DNA of 64,000 bases from Exiguobacterium aurantiacum DSM 6208 (GCF_000702585.1 NZ_JNIQ01000001.1:1183001-1247000), one strand, 5' to 3'. Shown: positions 18,802 to 28,109, counted from the stretch's first letter. Numbers and translations: made by a program. The notes: generated from the sequence alone by a model not told the origin.

Positions 18802-20232
18802 ATGAACTTTGAAACGATCATCGGGATCGAGGTGCACGCCGAGCTGAGCACGAAGTCGAAGATTTGGTGTGGCTGCTCGCGCACGTACGGTGCCGAAACG
18901 AATACACAGACGTGTCCGATTTGTCTCGGACACCCGGGCGTTTTGCCTAAATTGAACGAAGAGGCGGTCAACCTCGCTATTAAGGCCGCGATGGCACTGA
19001 ACTGTGAAGTCGCGACCGACACGAAGTTCGACCGCAAGAACTACTTCTATCCGGACACGCCGAAAGCGTACCAAATCTCGCAGTTCGACCAGCCGATCGG
19101 CTTTAACGGTCACGTCGACGTCGAAGTCGATGGCGAGATGAAACGGTTCCGCATCGAGCGCGTCCATTTAGAAGAAGATGCCGGGAAGATGAACCATACG
19201 GGCGAGAAGCACTCGGTCGTCGACTTCAACCGGACCGGCTCACCGCTCATCGAGATCGTCAGTGAGGCCGACATGCGCTCGCCGAAAGACGCGGTCGCGT
19301 ACCTCGAGCGTTTGAAAGAAGTGCTCTCGTTCGCCGGCGTCTCGGACGTCAAGATGGAAGAAGGGTCGCTCCGTTGCGACTGCAACATCTCGGTCCGTCC
19401 GTTCGGACAAGAGCCGTTCGGCACGAAGACGGAGCTCAAAAACTTGAACTCGTTCTCGAACGTGTTGAAGGCGCTCGAGTATGAAGAAGAGCGTCATCGC
19501 AAACTCCTCATCACGGGTGGCGTCATGCGTCAAGAGACGCTCCGCTTCGATGAGGCGGCGAAGAAGACAATCCTCATGCGTGTCAAAGAAGGAGCGGCCG
19601 ATTACCGTTACTTCCCAGAGCCGGACCTCGTCCGTCTCGAGATCGACGAAGCGTGGAAAGAACGCATCCGGGCGACACTTCCGGAAATGCCGGCCGCGCG
19701 TCGCGAGCGATACATGGACAACTACGGCTTGTCGGCGTATGACGCGAAGGCGCTCACGTCGACACGCGAGTTCTCGGACTTCTTCGAGGCGACGACGGCC
19801 GCTGGCGCTGAACCGAAAGCCGCGGCGAACTGGCTCATGGGCGAAGTGCTCGGGCATTTGAACAAATCGGATGAGACGATCGAGACGATGAAGCTGACAC
19901 CGGGCGCGCTCGCGGAGTTGATTCGTTTGATCGGAGACGGTACAATTTCTTCGAAGATTGCCAAACGCGTGTTCACAGCGATGCTCGAGGAAGGCGCCGA
20001 ACCGAAAGCGTATGTCGAAGCGAACGGGCTCGCCCAAATCTCGGACGAGAACTTGCTTCGCGGCTACATCCTCGAGTTGTTCGAAGCGCACCCACAAATG
20101 ATTGAAGACTTTAAGAACGGGAAAGACCGGGCGAAAGGCTTCATCATCGGCCAAATTATGAAACAGACGAAAGGGATGGCGAACCCGGCACTCCTCGATG
20201 GCTTGTTCCACGAAGAGATTGCCAAACGCTAA
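18802..20232 (+). CDS. gatB: Aspartyl/glutamyl-tRNA amidotransferase subunit B
   Basis: 476 aa. Starts [17 protein letters not shown] as in the family. Zinc-binding cysteines lie in WCGCSRTYG and CPICLGHPG, with the kinase-like catalytic cradle ([18 protein letters not shown]). The C-terminal YqeY-like tail binds tRNA. It phosphorylates the Glu on tRNA and transfers ammonia to it. SD TAAGGAGGACGG. Confidence 0.97.
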   Translation: MNFETIIGIEVHAELSTKSKIWCGCSRTYGAETNTQTCPICLGHPGVLPKLNEEAVNLAIKAAMALNCEVATDTKFDRKNYFYPDTPKAYQISQFDQPIGFNGHVDVEVDGEMKRFRIERVHLEEDAGKMNHTGEKHSVVDFNRTGSPLIEIVSEADMRSPKDAVAYLERLKEVLSFAGVSDVKMEEGSLRCDCNISVRPFGQEPFGTKTELKNLNSFSNVLKALEYEEERHRKLLITGGVMRQETLRFDEAAKKTILMRVKEGAADYRYFPEPDLVRLEIDEAWKERIRATLPEMPAARRERYMDNYGLSAYDAKALTSTREFSDFFEATTAAGAEPKAAANWLMGEVLGHLNKSDETIETMKLTPGALAELIRLIGDGTISSKIAKRVFTAMLEEGAEPKAYVEANGLAQISDENLLRGYILELFEAHPQMIEDFKNGKDRAKGFIIGQIMKQTKGMANPALLDGLFHEEIAKR

Positions 20233-20239
20233 CGAAGCG

Positions 20240-20263
20240 GCGAGGCACTTGTGTCTCGCTTTT
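20240..20263 (+). terminator. Weak terminator between gatB and dgkB
   Basis: GCGAGGCAC/GTGTCTCGC stem with one mismatch, then TTTT. The short T-run suggests partial termination. Confidence 0.5.
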
Positions 20264-20294
20264 CGCTCGACATGAGCAAAGGGAGAGAATCAAT

Positions 20295-21293
20295 ATGCAA
20301 CGGAAACGTGCGCGGGTCATCTATAACCCGACATCAGGAAAAGAAGTGATCAAACGGGAACTCCCGTACATCTTGAACCGCTTAGAGGATGCGGGTTATG
20401 AGACGTCGACGTACGCGACGAAAGCGATCGGTGACGCGACGCTCGAGGCCGTTCGGGCCGCCGCGGCCGAGTTTGATTTGATTATCGCAGCCGGCGGGGA
20501 CGGTACGTTGAACGAGGTCATCTCGGGCCTCGCACCGCTTGAGACGCGTCCGACGATCGGGCTCATTCCGGTCGGGACGACGAACGACTTCGCCCGGGCG
20601 ATGCGGATCCCGCTCAGCGTCGTCGGCGCGCTCGACGTCATCTGCGACGGGTTCGAGATGCCGGTCGACCTCGGGGAGATCGCAGGCGAGAAGGGCGACA
20701 TCCATTACTTCATCAACATCGCCGGCGGCGGCATCATGACGGAGTTGTCTTATGAAGTGCCATCGAAGTTGAAGACGGCACTCGGACAGCTCGCGTACTA
20801 CGTCAAAGGGATGGAGAAGCTGCCGCTCATCAAACCGACGTACATCGAGCTCGAGCATGACGAAGGGACGTTCAGCGGCGAGGTGATGATTTTCCTCACG
20901 TCGAACTCGAACTCGGTCGGCGGATTTGAGAAAATCTCACCGCACGCGTCATTGAACGATGGCTTGTTCGACTTGTTCATCTTACGGAAATGTAACTTGT
21001 TCGAGTTCATCCATGTCGTCCGTTTGTTGCTCCGTGGCGAGCACTTGACGAGCCCGCTCGTCGAACATTTCAAGACGAGCCACGTCAAGATGAAGACGAC
21101 GGAGTCGATGAGCCTCAACATCGACGGCGAGTACGGCGGGGAATGCACCGGCGAGATGCGCAACTTGTTCCGTCACTTGACGGTGCTTGCACCGAACGCG
21201 CGCATTCGCGAGATGGAAGAACTGAACGCCCAATATGAGCGCGAACAGATGATCAAACAGCTGTTCAACGTGTCAATCGAGAAAGCAGAATGA
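20295..21293 (+). CDS. dgkB: Diacylglycerol kinase (lipid kinase)
   Basis: 332 aa. DAG kinase catalytic domain with the nucleotide motif AAGGDGTLNEV (residues 65-75) and GTTNDFARA. In Bacillus DgkB phosphorylates diacylglycerol released during lipoteichoic acid synthesis. The order gatCAB-dgkB-rlmCD matches Bacillus and supports the assignment. ATG 20295 after AAAGGGAGAG. Confidence 0.92.
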   Translation: MQRKRARVIYNPTSGKEVIKRELPYILNRLEDAGYETSTYATKAIGDATLEAVRAAAAEFDLIIAAGGDGTLNEVISGLAPLETRPTIGLIPVGTTNDFARAMRIPLSVVGALDVICDGFEMPVDLGEIAGEKGDIHYFINIAGGGIMTELSYEVPSKLKTALGQLAYYVKGMEKLPLIKPTYIELEHDEGTFSGEVMIFLTSNSNSVGGFEKISPHASLNDGLFDLFILRKCNLFEFIHVVRLLLRGEHLTSPLVEHFKTSHVKMKTTESMSLNIDGEYGGECTGEMRNLFRHLTVLAPNARIREMEELNAQYEREQMIKQLFNVSIEKAE

Positions 21294-21387
21294 GTCGGCT
21301 CGGCGTGGCGCACACGTCGAGCTTTTCGTTCGCCTCGAACGGGTAAACGGTATATACAGGAATTTTGATTCAAGAAAGGAGAGGCAC

Positions 21388-22746
21388 ATGCTACCAGTGA
21401 AAAAGAATGACCGTCTCGACGTCGACATCCACGACCTCACCCACGAAGGGGCAGGTGTGGCGCGCGTCGACGGCTATACGTTGTTCGTCCCGAACGCGCT
21501 CCCAGGGGAGACGGTCGAGATCGTCGTGACGAAGACGAACAAACAGTACGGGTTCGCCCGCTTGATCGATGTGAAACAAGCGAGCGCGGACCGCGTCGAG
21601 CCGCCGTGCCCGATCTTTTATCAATGTGGGGGTTGTCAGCTCCAACACTTCAGCTATGACGGCCAGCTCCGCCAAAAACGGGACCGTGTCGTCGATGCGT
21701 TGAAGCGACTTGGCCAATTCGATGTGCCTGTCCACGAGACGATTGGCATGCCGGAACCGTGGCGATACCGCAACAAGGCACAAGTGCCGTTCAAAGACGA
21801 GGCCGGTCGCCTCGTCGCCGGATTCTATCGTCCGCGTTCGCACGATATCGTCGAGATGAAGGAATGCCTCATCCAAGACGAGCGCAATGACGAGGCCGTC
21901 CAAGTCGTCCGCGACGTGCTCGCGGCACACGATGTGCCGGCGTATGATGAGAAGACAGGGCGCGGTGTCATCCGCCACGTCATGGCCCGTTATGGATACC
22001 ATTCGGGTGAACTGATGATCGTCCTCATCACGAAGACGACGAAAATCAAAGGCGTGAACGAGATCGTCGCCGACATCTTGAAGCGTCTCCCGAACGTGAC
22101 GTCGATCATGCAAAACGTCAACCCGGACAAGACGAACGTCATCTTAGGGTCGACGAACAAACTCTTGTACGGTCATGAGACAATCGAGGACAAGATCGGC
22201 GGACTGACGTTCACGATTTCCCCGCACTCGTTCTTCCAGGTCAACCCGGTCCAAACGGAAAAACTTTACGGCAAGGCGCTTGAGTATGCGCAGTTGACCG
22301 GGACCGAGCAAGTCGTCGACGCCTATTGCGGCATCGGGACAATCAGTCTGTTTCTCGCGCGGAAAGCGGCGCACGTGTACGGCGTCGAAGTCGTACCGGA
22401 AGCGATCGAGGACGCGAAACAGAACGCGCTCGTCAATGAGATCGATAACGTGACGTACGCGTGTGGTGCGGCGGAAGATGTGTTGCCACAGTGGAAGAAA
22501 GATGGCATCAACCCGGACGTCATCGTCGTCGACCCACCGCGGAAAGGCTGTGCCGAGTCGTTCCTCGAGACGATGGTCGAGATGAGTCCGAAGCGGATCG
22601 TCTACGTGTCGTGTAACGTCGCGACGCAAGCGCGCGATATGCGTTACCTCGCAGACCGTGGCTACCGCCTCGTCGAAGTGACACCAGTCGACATGTTCCC
22701 GCATACGGCGCATGTCGAGACGGTGGCGTGGATGGAAAAAGTATAA
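21388..22746 (+). CDS. rlmCD: 23S rRNA (uracil-5)-methyltransferase RlmCD type
   Basis: 452 aa. N-terminal TRAM domain (to about residue 62), then Fe-S cluster cysteines C74, C80 and C83 in CPIFYQCGGCQLQH, with a likely fourth in EMKECLIQD. The SAM-binding methyltransferase domain has DAYCGIGTISLFLA, VDPPRKGC, and a catalytic Cys in VSCNVATQARD. The Bacillus homologue methylates both U747 and U1939. ATG 21388 after AAAGGAGAGG. Confidence 0.92.
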   Translation: MLPVKKNDRLDVDIHDLTHEGAGVARVDGYTLFVPNALPGETVEIVVTKTNKQYGFARLIDVKQASADRVEPPCPIFYQCGGCQLQHFSYDGQLRQKRDRVVDALKRLGQFDVPVHETIGMPEPWRYRNKAQVPFKDEAGRLVAGFYRPRSHDIVEMKECLIQDERNDEAVQVVRDVLAAHDVPAYDEKTGRGVIRHVMARYGYHSGELMIVLITKTTKIKGVNEIVADILKRLPNVTSIMQNVNPDKTNVILGSTNKLLYGHETIEDKIGGLTFTISPHSFFQVNPVQTEKLYGKALEYAQLTGTEQVVDAYCGIGTISLFLARKAAHVYGVEVVPEAIEDAKQNALVNEIDNVTYACGAAEDVLPQWKKDGINPDVIVVDPPRKGCAESFLETMVEMSPKRIVYVSCNVATQARDMRYLADRGYRLVEVTPVDMFPHTAHVETVAWMEKV

Positions 22747-22750
22747 TAAA

Positions 22751-22799
22751 AACCCTTAGCTTTTCCGTTTTCATACGGTTCAGCTAAGGGCTATTTTAT
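22751..22799. terminator. Terminator after rlmCD
   Basis: CCCTTAGCT...AGCTAAGGG with an inner CCGT/ACGG hairpin, followed by TATTTTATT. Confidence 0.8.
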
Positions 22800-22842
22800 T
22801 GCCTTAATAATTAAAGCGCCTTTATAATCTTTGGGCTAGAAC

Positions 22843-23562
22843 TCACGATTCATCGTAGTCTGTAGAGAACGGCTTCTCTTCATAGTTAGAAACGTTGTAC
22901 GATCCAATTGTGCGATATTTTTCGGGAGAGGAATCGTTCTCTGCCAACTTGTTAGAGACATCAGTGGCCAAAGCGTCATTTATAATTCTGTGTAAATAGC
23001 TCGGGTCTGGAGCTTCGTTGATGGCAGCCATGACAAGTGCATTTCTAAGGTAACCGGCATTATTGGAAAGCAGTTCTGCATTAAAAGGCAAATTATGATG
23101 TTGAGCAAAAAGTTTCATAAAAACAGAAACAGTGCGGGTGTTCCCTTCACGGAAAGGATGGACCCGCCACAAGTCTGTCATTAGCTTAGCGAAATAGACA
23201 GGGAGGCGTATATTTTTATGCTCCCATTTGATTTCTTGTTGCCAATCAAAAATAGACTCTAAATTTGTTCGAATATGCTTAGAATCACTATAGATCACAG
23301 ACAAACCGTCCAAAATTCGCTCATGTTTATAAATATTGATTGAACGAAATTCACCGGCCCACTCATACAGTTCATTAAATAGATGTCGATGGAGTTGTTG
23401 CAAAGAATGATAACTATCGAAATCCACTTCCGAAATGAATGACTCTACTTCTAATATGTTTGCAATGATGAGCTGTGCTTCAACAGTAATCAGTTGTTGT
23501 TCGTCAGTAATCCCAAGCTTATTTATAAGCACACTCGTGTTGGGGTATACGTAAGGATCCAT
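22843..23562 (-). CDS. Fic-family AMP transferase (toxin of a class I Fic pair)
   Basis: 239 aa. The complete Fic active-site loop HPFREGNTR is at 135-143, with the catalytic His and the phosphate-binding Arg. The upstream ADAGEFR-like segment reads YEWAGEFRSINI. The family transfers AMP from ATP onto target proteins such as gyrase or topoisomerase IV. The ATG overlaps the stop of the upstream antitoxin gene (TAATG) and has no strong SD, indicating translational coupling. AT-richer than the flanking housekeeping genes, consistent with acquired DNA. Confidence 0.9.
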   Translation of the reverse strand: MDPYVYPNTSVLINKLGITDEQQLITVEAQLIIANILEVESFISEVDFDSYHSLQQLHRHLFNELYEWAGEFRSINIYKHERILDGLSVIYSDSKHIRTNLESIFDWQQEIKWEHKNIRLPVYFAKLMTDLWRVHPFREGNTRTVSVFMKLFAQHHNLPFNAELLSNNAGYLRNALVMAAINEAPDPSYLHRIINDALATDVSNKLAENDSSPEKYRTIGSYNVSNYEEKPFSTDYDES

Positions 23563-23750
23563 TAGGATTGACGTGCTTTCGTGTACTTCTCCATAATGGC
23601 TTGCTTAAACTGGGCTGAAGTGATTTCGCCATCTTCATATCGCTCCAGCAATTTTTGTGTAAAAGGACTTGGTTTTCCCCCATCGATTGCGGCCATACCA
23701 ACTGCAAATTTTACTTGTTTTTGACGTTCGATATATGAGTTCTGATCCAT
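23562..23750 (-). CDS. VbhA-like antitoxin of the Fic pair
   Basis: 62 aa. It resembles the VbhA antitoxin fold: FAVGMAAIDGGKPSP, then ERYEDGEITSAQFKQAIMEKY. In class I Fic systems the antitoxin inserts an inhibitory helix with (S/T)xxxE(G/N). Here the aligned residues are M-A-A-I-D-G, so Ser is Met and the key Glu is Asp. ATG 23750 is chosen because AAGGGTG lies 6 nt upstream; an in-frame ATG at 23801 would overlap the promoter. First gene of the pair. Confidence 0.82.
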   Translation of the reverse strand: MDQNSYIERQKQVKFAVGMAAIDGGKPSPFTQKLLERYEDGEITSAQFKQAIMEKYTKARQS

Positions 23751-23787
23751 TTTTTTCACCCTTTTCACTTCGATTAACTTATTAGTA

Positions 23788-23796
23788 ATTATATCA
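23788..23796 (-). promoter_or_regulatory. Extended -10 promoter of the antitoxin-fic operon
   Basis: TGA-TATAAT on the minus strand, about 38 nt before the antitoxin start. No good -35. The rest of 23797-24013 shows no gene. Confidence 0.5.
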
Positions 23797-24013
23797 TACA
23801 CGACGAACTATAAAATCGTGTGCAACTTCTCGCGATTAGTATGAACTCGAAGGCAGCGGACGAGGCTTTGTGAAGAAAGTGCTGTGTTTCAATTGACGAA
23901 TGTCTGAAAAGAATAACAATCATTCAGCGTGAACAAGGGAATAAGATAACGATTGAACGTCATATGGAGAAGGGGCGGGTTATAAAATTGATCAGCGAAG
24001 GAGGGCACTCGGT

Positions 24014-24487
24014 TTGAAACCATTGACTGAGTTGATTCAAGCATATACGTCGACCGTCAAACAAGGAGACATGCCGCTCGCGTATCGAGGTATCCTTGAA
24101 TTTCTAGGGCACCTGCGATCTCGTTTCATGAAGAGTGGATACGAGGTGAGCGGTCTGTACCCAGGCTATATGGATATGTCTTACGTATCGGTAAACACAT
24201 CGTCTTTGAAAGAGAGAGGGCTTAAAATCGCAGTTGTCTATCTCCATGGTACAGGGTGCTTTGAGGTGTGGTTGTCCGCTCGCAATAGGACACTGTCGGA
24301 ACAGTACGCGACCACGTTTCAAACAGTACAAGGCTTCCATAACGATGAAAATCTAGATGCCATTCTTGAGCGCGCATTGACATCTTCTCCCGATTTTGAT
24401 GAGCCGGAGCAGTTGGCTGAATTGATTGAGCGGGAAGTCGAACGGTTCATTCAAGATGTGGAAACAATACTCGAGGGAGGGCGCTGA
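24014..24487 (+). CDS. Conserved hypothetical protein, DUF7000-like
   Basis: 157 aa, soluble, TTG start 8 nt after GAAGGAGGG. The N-terminal helical segment (LTELIQAYTSTVKQGDMPLAYRG) and the central SGLYPGYMDMSYVSV / YLHGTGCFEVWLSARNR strands resemble the DUF7000 family, which has no known function; this assignment is from memory and only moderately sure. It overlaps the next small reading frame by ATGA. Confidence 0.65.
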   Translation: MKPLTELIQAYTSTVKQGDMPLAYRGILEFLGHLRSRFMKSGYEVSGLYPGYMDMSYVSVNTSSLKERGLKIAVVYLHGTGCFEVWLSARNRTLSEQYATTFQTVQGFHNDENLDAILERALTSSPDFDEPEQLAELIEREVERFIQDVETILEGGR

Positions 24488-24618
24488 TGGATTGGATGGC
24501 CGAAGTAGAAATGAGACTGAAGCGAGGTAATCAACTTCTGTGTGCGAAAGACAATACGTTTTTGGAAACATCCGGCAGACGGGTATTTGATTCCTATAGG
24601 AGCGACAAATCTCTATAA
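24487..24618 (+). CDS. Short 43-aa reading frame, probably a gene remnant
   Basis: MDWMAEVEMRLKRG... runs 43 codons from an ATG that overlaps the previous stop (ATGA) and follows GGGAGGG. Placement and start signals look real, but the product stops early, and the next 96 bases before the following gene hold no continuation I can identify. Most likely the 5' part of a truncated gene; a genuine small protein is possible. Confidence 0.35.
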   Translation: MDWMAEVEMRLKRGNQLLCAKDNTFLETSGRRVFDSYRSDKSL

Positions 24619-24714
24619 CCTGGTTTTGTCGCACGCTGTCAGTCAACGTAAGGCGCACCAGTAGAAGCAGCAAGGAAGGGTTGGTCAAAAACAGGATATG
24701 AGGAGATCGTGTAA

Positions 24715-25092
24715 ATGATGAAACAGACTAAAATGACAACTGTAGATGAATACATTTTACAATTTCCTGTTGAGGTTCAAGCAATCCTCCAGACGCTGAG
24801 GAAGTTAGTAAAAGACATCTCCCCTGAGGCAGAAGAAAATATGAGTTACCAAATGCCCACGTATTATTTAAAAGGTAATTTGGTGCACTTTGCAGCATAT
24901 AAAAATCATATTGGATTTTATCCAACTCCAGCAGGCATCGACGCTTTCAAAGATGAGTTATCCGACTACAAAAGTGCAAAAGGTTCTGTTCAGTTTCCGA
25001 TTGATAAACCGATTCCTTTCGAATTAATAAAGAGGATAGTTGAGTTTAGAGTGAGTGAGATGAACGGTGACGCCGTAAAAAATAAAGAGTGA
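24715..25092 (+). CDS. DUF1801 family protein (YdhG-like)
   Basis: 125 aa. Features of the DUF1801 fold: TVDEYILQFPVEVQAILQTLRKLV, EENMSYQMPTYYLKGNLVHFAAYKNHIGFYP, and FPIDKPIPFELIKRIVEFRV. Related in fold to the Fra protein at 10109-10480 but a different subfamily; function unknown. ATG 24715 follows AGGAG (24701-24705). AT-richer than the surroundings. Confidence 0.82.
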   Translation: MMKQTKMTTVDEYILQFPVEVQAILQTLRKLVKDISPEAEENMSYQMPTYYLKGNLVHFAAYKNHIGFYPTPAGIDAFKDELSDYKSAKGSVQFPIDKPIPFELIKRIVEFRVSEMNGDAVKNKE

Positions 25093-25168
25093 CCGAGATA
25101 TCGGCTTTATTTCCTGCCCACGAGATCGAAGTCGGTTGAAGTTACTAGAGAACTACGCGAAAACATGC

Positions 25169-25200
25169 AAAAAGACGGGCATTGAGGCCCGTCTTTTGTT
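25169..25200. terminator. Bidirectional terminator
   Basis: AAAAGACGGGC-ATTGAG-GCCCGTCTTTT, symmetrical with T-runs either way, between the DUF1801 and DUF5692 genes. Confidence 0.85.
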
Positions 25201-26159
25201 TACAACACTTTACCGATCGCGGTTTCCCGTTCAGGAACTGCATCTTCACGCATCGCGTTGATTTCTTTATACTCGTTCGTATCTTTCCACAACTCGTCTT
25301 TCAACGGATTGAGTTTGTATTTGACGATCCGTGTCACTTGCCAGACGGCGAGGACGACGTTCAGTGCTAGACTAACAAGGGCAAGGGTCCAGTTCGCTGC
25401 CGGATTATACGACACGCTGACGTTAAACGTGCTGCCGACGGCGAAGAAGTAAGGGAACGTCATGACCCACATCATCCAAAACGATAGCGTTTGGGCACGG
25501 TTTTGCATCCATGTCCCTTTCGCCCAAAGAAGAACAGGGACCGTCGCGGCGATGTTCAAAGCAAAGCCTGAGTAGAACGCGTTGCCCGGTGCGCATGAAT
25601 AGACGTAAGCGATATTCCAAATGCCGTACGCGACAATCCATAGCTTCGTTTGGTCCGGCCAAAGCATGTCTTTCTTCTTACCTGATGTGGCGAAGATGCC
25701 GACCCAGCCACAGATGAGGAGCAAGTTCAAGATCCCGGCGACGGCGTTCACATAGTTCCAGCCGCCCGAGATGTATTCCATCCCGTCGACCATTCCTTCA
25801 AACCCCATGATGCCGACTTGGAACTCCCGGACGACGGCCTCGGCGATGTTGAGCGCTAAAATTCCAGGCACGAGGATCAGGTACCACGGATGTTTCTTAT
25901 GATAATCCGTGAAGCGGATGACCATATAAATCAAACTACCGGCTAATGCCGAATACACTTTCACCCAATGGAACCATGAGGTGATCTCAGGGTCGGCGGT
26001 GAAGACCCAAATCGGGGTCAAGGCAATCGGTACGACCATAAACATGAAGATACTGGCTTTTTTACTAGACCGGACGATTTCATTCAACCCGATCAACAAG
26101 CCGAACACGACGAACCACATCGCGACGTTGTACCAAGGAATCGATTCAAAGAAGAACAT
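25200..26159 (-). CDS. DUF5692-like multi-pass membrane protein
   Basis: 319 aa with about nine membrane helices and a polar C-terminal tail. The sequence looks like the DUF5692 family (function unknown; recalled, not searched). ATG 26159 (MFFFESIPWYN) is preceded by AAAGGGG; an in-frame ATG at 26303 would run through the promoter and operator and is rejected. Divergent from a TetR gene, with a palindromic operator just after its own promoter, so it is probably repressed by that TetR and induced by an unknown ligand. Confidence 0.75.
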   Translation of the reverse strand: MFFFESIPWYNVAMWFVVFGLLIGLNEIVRSSKKASIFMFMVVPIALTPIWVFTADPEITSWFHWVKVYSALAGSLIYMVIRFTDYHKKHPWYLILVPGILALNIAEAVVREFQVGIMGFEGMVDGMEYISGGWNYVNAVAGILNLLLICGWVGIFATSGKKKDMLWPDQTKLWIVAYGIWNIAYVYSCAPGNAFYSGFALNIAATVPVLLWAKGTWMQNRAQTLSFWMMWVMTFPYFFAVGSTFNVSVSYNPAANWTLALVSLALNVVLAVWQVTRIVKYKLNPLKDELWKDTNEYKEINAMREDAVPERETAIGKVL

Positions 26160-26210
26160 ACGTAACGCCCCTTTCATTTCTAAAGTGTAGTGGAAAAAAT
26201 GATTTCTAAA

Positions 26211-26232
26211 ACATACCGAACGTTCGTTATGT
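26211..26232. promoter_or_regulatory. TetR-type operator palindrome
   Basis: Half-sites ACATACCGAAC (26211-26221) and GTTCGTTATGT (26222-26232) are inverted copies except for one position: 10 of 11 base pairs symmetric. It starts about 10 nt downstream of the minus-strand -10, so bound repressor would block DUF5692 transcription. Confidence 0.8.
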
Positions 26233-26242
26233 TTATGTGAAA

Positions 26243-26272
26243 AGTGTAACAAACTTAAGAAAGCGTTGTCAA
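26243..26272 (-). promoter_or_regulatory. Promoter of the DUF5692 gene
   Basis: On the minus strand a perfect TTGACA (26272-26267), an 18-bp spacer and TACACT (26248-26243). Confidence 0.7.
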
Positions 26273-26321
26273 TCGAGTTTGGGACGTCACAGTGACATGT
26301 CATAAATCCGTCAAATCATTA

Positions 26322-26330
26322 TGATATAAT
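26322..26330 (+). promoter_or_regulatory. Extended -10 promoter of the tetR gene
   Basis: TGA-TATAAT, 31 nt ahead of the tetR start. The short palindrome TGACATGTCA lies at 26293-26302, about 28 bp further upstream. Confidence 0.5.
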
Positions 26331-26361
26331 TAGCCATTATTGTGTGAGGAGCGTCGAGCAG

Positions 26362-26964
26362 ATGATGAACGAAGGAAAGCAAAAAATATTAGAGGCGGCG
26401 CGAGCGACGATCGTCGAACACGGGATTCAAGGAACGACGCTTCGGGGGATTGCCAAGCGAGCGGGTCTGAGTACGGGTGCCATCTATCATTATTACAGTT
26501 CGAAAGAAGCAATTCTGTACGATGTGATGGATGAAGGGCTAGGAGAGATTTGCCGGATCGCGACCGTGTCTCTTGAAGATCAAAAAGAAGTGAAAGAAAT
26601 CATTCAAGAAATTTTTGCTGGGATGCAGGACCGATTAAAAAAAGATGCGGAGAATCGATTACAGTTTTACTTGGCCCATGAGGCGATGCTCGGGAACGAG
26701 GAACTACAACTCAAGTTCAAGCAAAAGTACGAGGATTGGATCAGTCGGGTGGAAGCCATCTTCGTGCGGGCATACGGCGTCGAGCATGGTCCCTCAACAC
26801 GAGCGGTCGCCGCGTGGACGATGGCGGCAATCGATGGGATGGTGTTGCAGACGTTGCTGCAAACGAACGTCGTCGCGGTCGAGCATACGGATCGCGTATT
26901 GGAGTACTTGTTGCAAGACGGGTTTGCCCATTTCTTCAAAATCATTGAGACTGGACGGGGCTAA
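26362..26964 (+). CDS. TetR/AcrR family repressor
   Basis: 200 aa. The N-terminal helix-turn-helix is typical: ILEAARATIVEHGIQGTTLRGIAKRAGLSTGAIYHYYSSKEAIL. The C-terminal ligand domain is helical and resembles the YfiR / TetR_C_6 type. The start is taken as ATG 26362 (AGGAG 10 nt upstream); GTG 26344 lies ahead of that site. The gene is divergent from the DUF5692 gene, and the palindrome at 26211-26232 is the natural operator candidate. Confidence 0.9.
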   Translation: MMNEGKQKILEAARATIVEHGIQGTTLRGIAKRAGLSTGAIYHYYSSKEAILYDVMDEGLGEICRIATVSLEDQKEVKEIIQEIFAGMQDRLKKDAENRLQFYLAHEAMLGNEELQLKFKQKYEDWISRVEAIFVRAYGVEHGPSTRAVAAWTMAAIDGMVLQTLLQTNVVAVEHTDRVLEYLLQDGFAHFFKIIETGRG

Positions 26965-27062
26965 AGGAATTTGGAAGTATTGTCAGTTGATACATTCCCC
27001 CGTCCATAATAGAATGGATGAAGTGATTTTGTTGGATTGATTAAGAAAGGGAATGATTTTAT

Positions 27063-28070
27063 ATGAACGAAAACTTCTGGCGCGATTTGCCGCGTCCATT
27101 CTTTATACTAGCCCCGATGGAAGACGTGACCGATGTCGTCTTCCGTCACGTCGTCGCCCACGCCGGCCGACCGGACGTCTTCTTCACCGAATTCGCGAAC
27201 TCGGACAGCTACTGCCATCCGGAAGGGAAAGGCAGCCTGCGCGGACGTTTGACGTTCACCGAGGATGAGCAGCCGATGGTCGCCCACATTTGGGGCGACA
27301 ACCCGGACTACTTCCGCGAGATGAGCATCGGCATGGCCGAGATGGGCTATAAAGGGCTCGATATCAACATGGGCTGCCCGGTCCCGAACGTGGCGAAACG
27401 CGGGAAAGGGAGCGGACTCATCCTCCGTCCTGACGTCGCAGCGGAACTCATTCAAGCGGCGAAAGCCGGCGGCATCCCGGTCAGTGTCAAGACACGACTC
27501 GGTTTCGCGAAGCTCGACGAATGGCGCGACTGGTTGACGCATCTCTTGAAGCAAGATATCGCCAACTTGTCGATTCATTTGCGCACTCGCAACGAGATGA
27601 GTAAAGTCGATGCGCATTGGGAGATGATCCCGGACATCGTCAAACTGCGTGATGAGATCGCACCGGATACGCTCATCACGATCAACGGGGACATCCTCGA
27701 CCGTCAGATGGGATTAGAGCTCGTCGAGAAGTATGGCTTCGACGGCGTCATGATCGGCCGCGGGATCTTCAAGAACCCGTTCGCGTTCGAGAAAGAACCA
27801 CGTGAGCACTCGATGGAAGAACACCTCGATTTGCTTCGTCTTCAACTCGACCTGCAAGATAAGTTCCAAGAAGAAGTGCCGCGTTCGATTTCGAACTTGC
27901 ATCGTTTCTTCAAGATTTACGTGAAAGGGTTCCGCGGGGCGAGTGACCTCCGTGTGAAGCTCATGGATACGAAATCGACGGATGAAGTACGGGCACATCT
28001 TGATGCGTTCGTCGAGAACTACCATAAAGAAGAAGCGGCGCTCGCCGAGGTGGCATCGACAGTCGAATAA
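27063..28070 (+). CDS. tRNA-dihydrouridine synthase
   Basis: 335 aa. FMN-dependent TIM barrel: N-terminal [15 protein letters not shown], catalytic Cys in [32 protein letters not shown] and [13 protein letters not shown]. It reduces uridines in the tRNA D-loop with NADPH. The length and the [13 protein letters not shown] insert fit the low-GC Gram-positive Dus subgroup. ATG 27063 after AGAAAGGGAATG. Terminator directly downstream. Confidence 0.93.
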   Translation: MNENFWRDLPRPFFILAPMEDVTDVVFRHVVAHAGRPDVFFTEFANSDSYCHPEGKGSLRGRLTFTEDEQPMVAHIWGDNPDYFREMSIGMAEMGYKGLDINMGCPVPNVAKRGKGSGLILRPDVAAELIQAAKAGGIPVSVKTRLGFAKLDEWRDWLTHLLKQDIANLSIHLRTRNEMSKVDAHWEMIPDIVKLRDEIAPDTLITINGDILDRQMGLELVEKYGFDGVMIGRGIFKNPFAFEKEPREHSMEEHLDLLRLQLDLQDKFQEEVPRSISNLHRFFKIYVKGFRGASDLRVKLMDTKSTDEVRAHLDAFVENYHKEEAALAEVASTVE

Positions 28071-28078
28071 GTTTTTGC

Positions 28079-28109
28079 AGGGATTCAGTGTCTACTGGGT
28101 CCCTTTTTT
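28079..28109 (+). terminator. Terminator of dus; identical copy at 34679
   Basis: GGGA-TT-CAGT-GTCT-ACTG-GG-TCCC followed by T6. The same 31 bases recur at 34679-34709. Confidence 0.8.

Noticed and set aside
10109-25092. Paralogy of the two DUF1801 proteins as a recent duplication
   Set aside because: Sequences share only fold-level features; the first matches Fra, the second does not.
26293-26302. TGACATGTCA palindrome as a second TetR operator
   Set aside because: Short, unrelated to the 22-bp operator, and not repeated elsewhere in the intergenic region.
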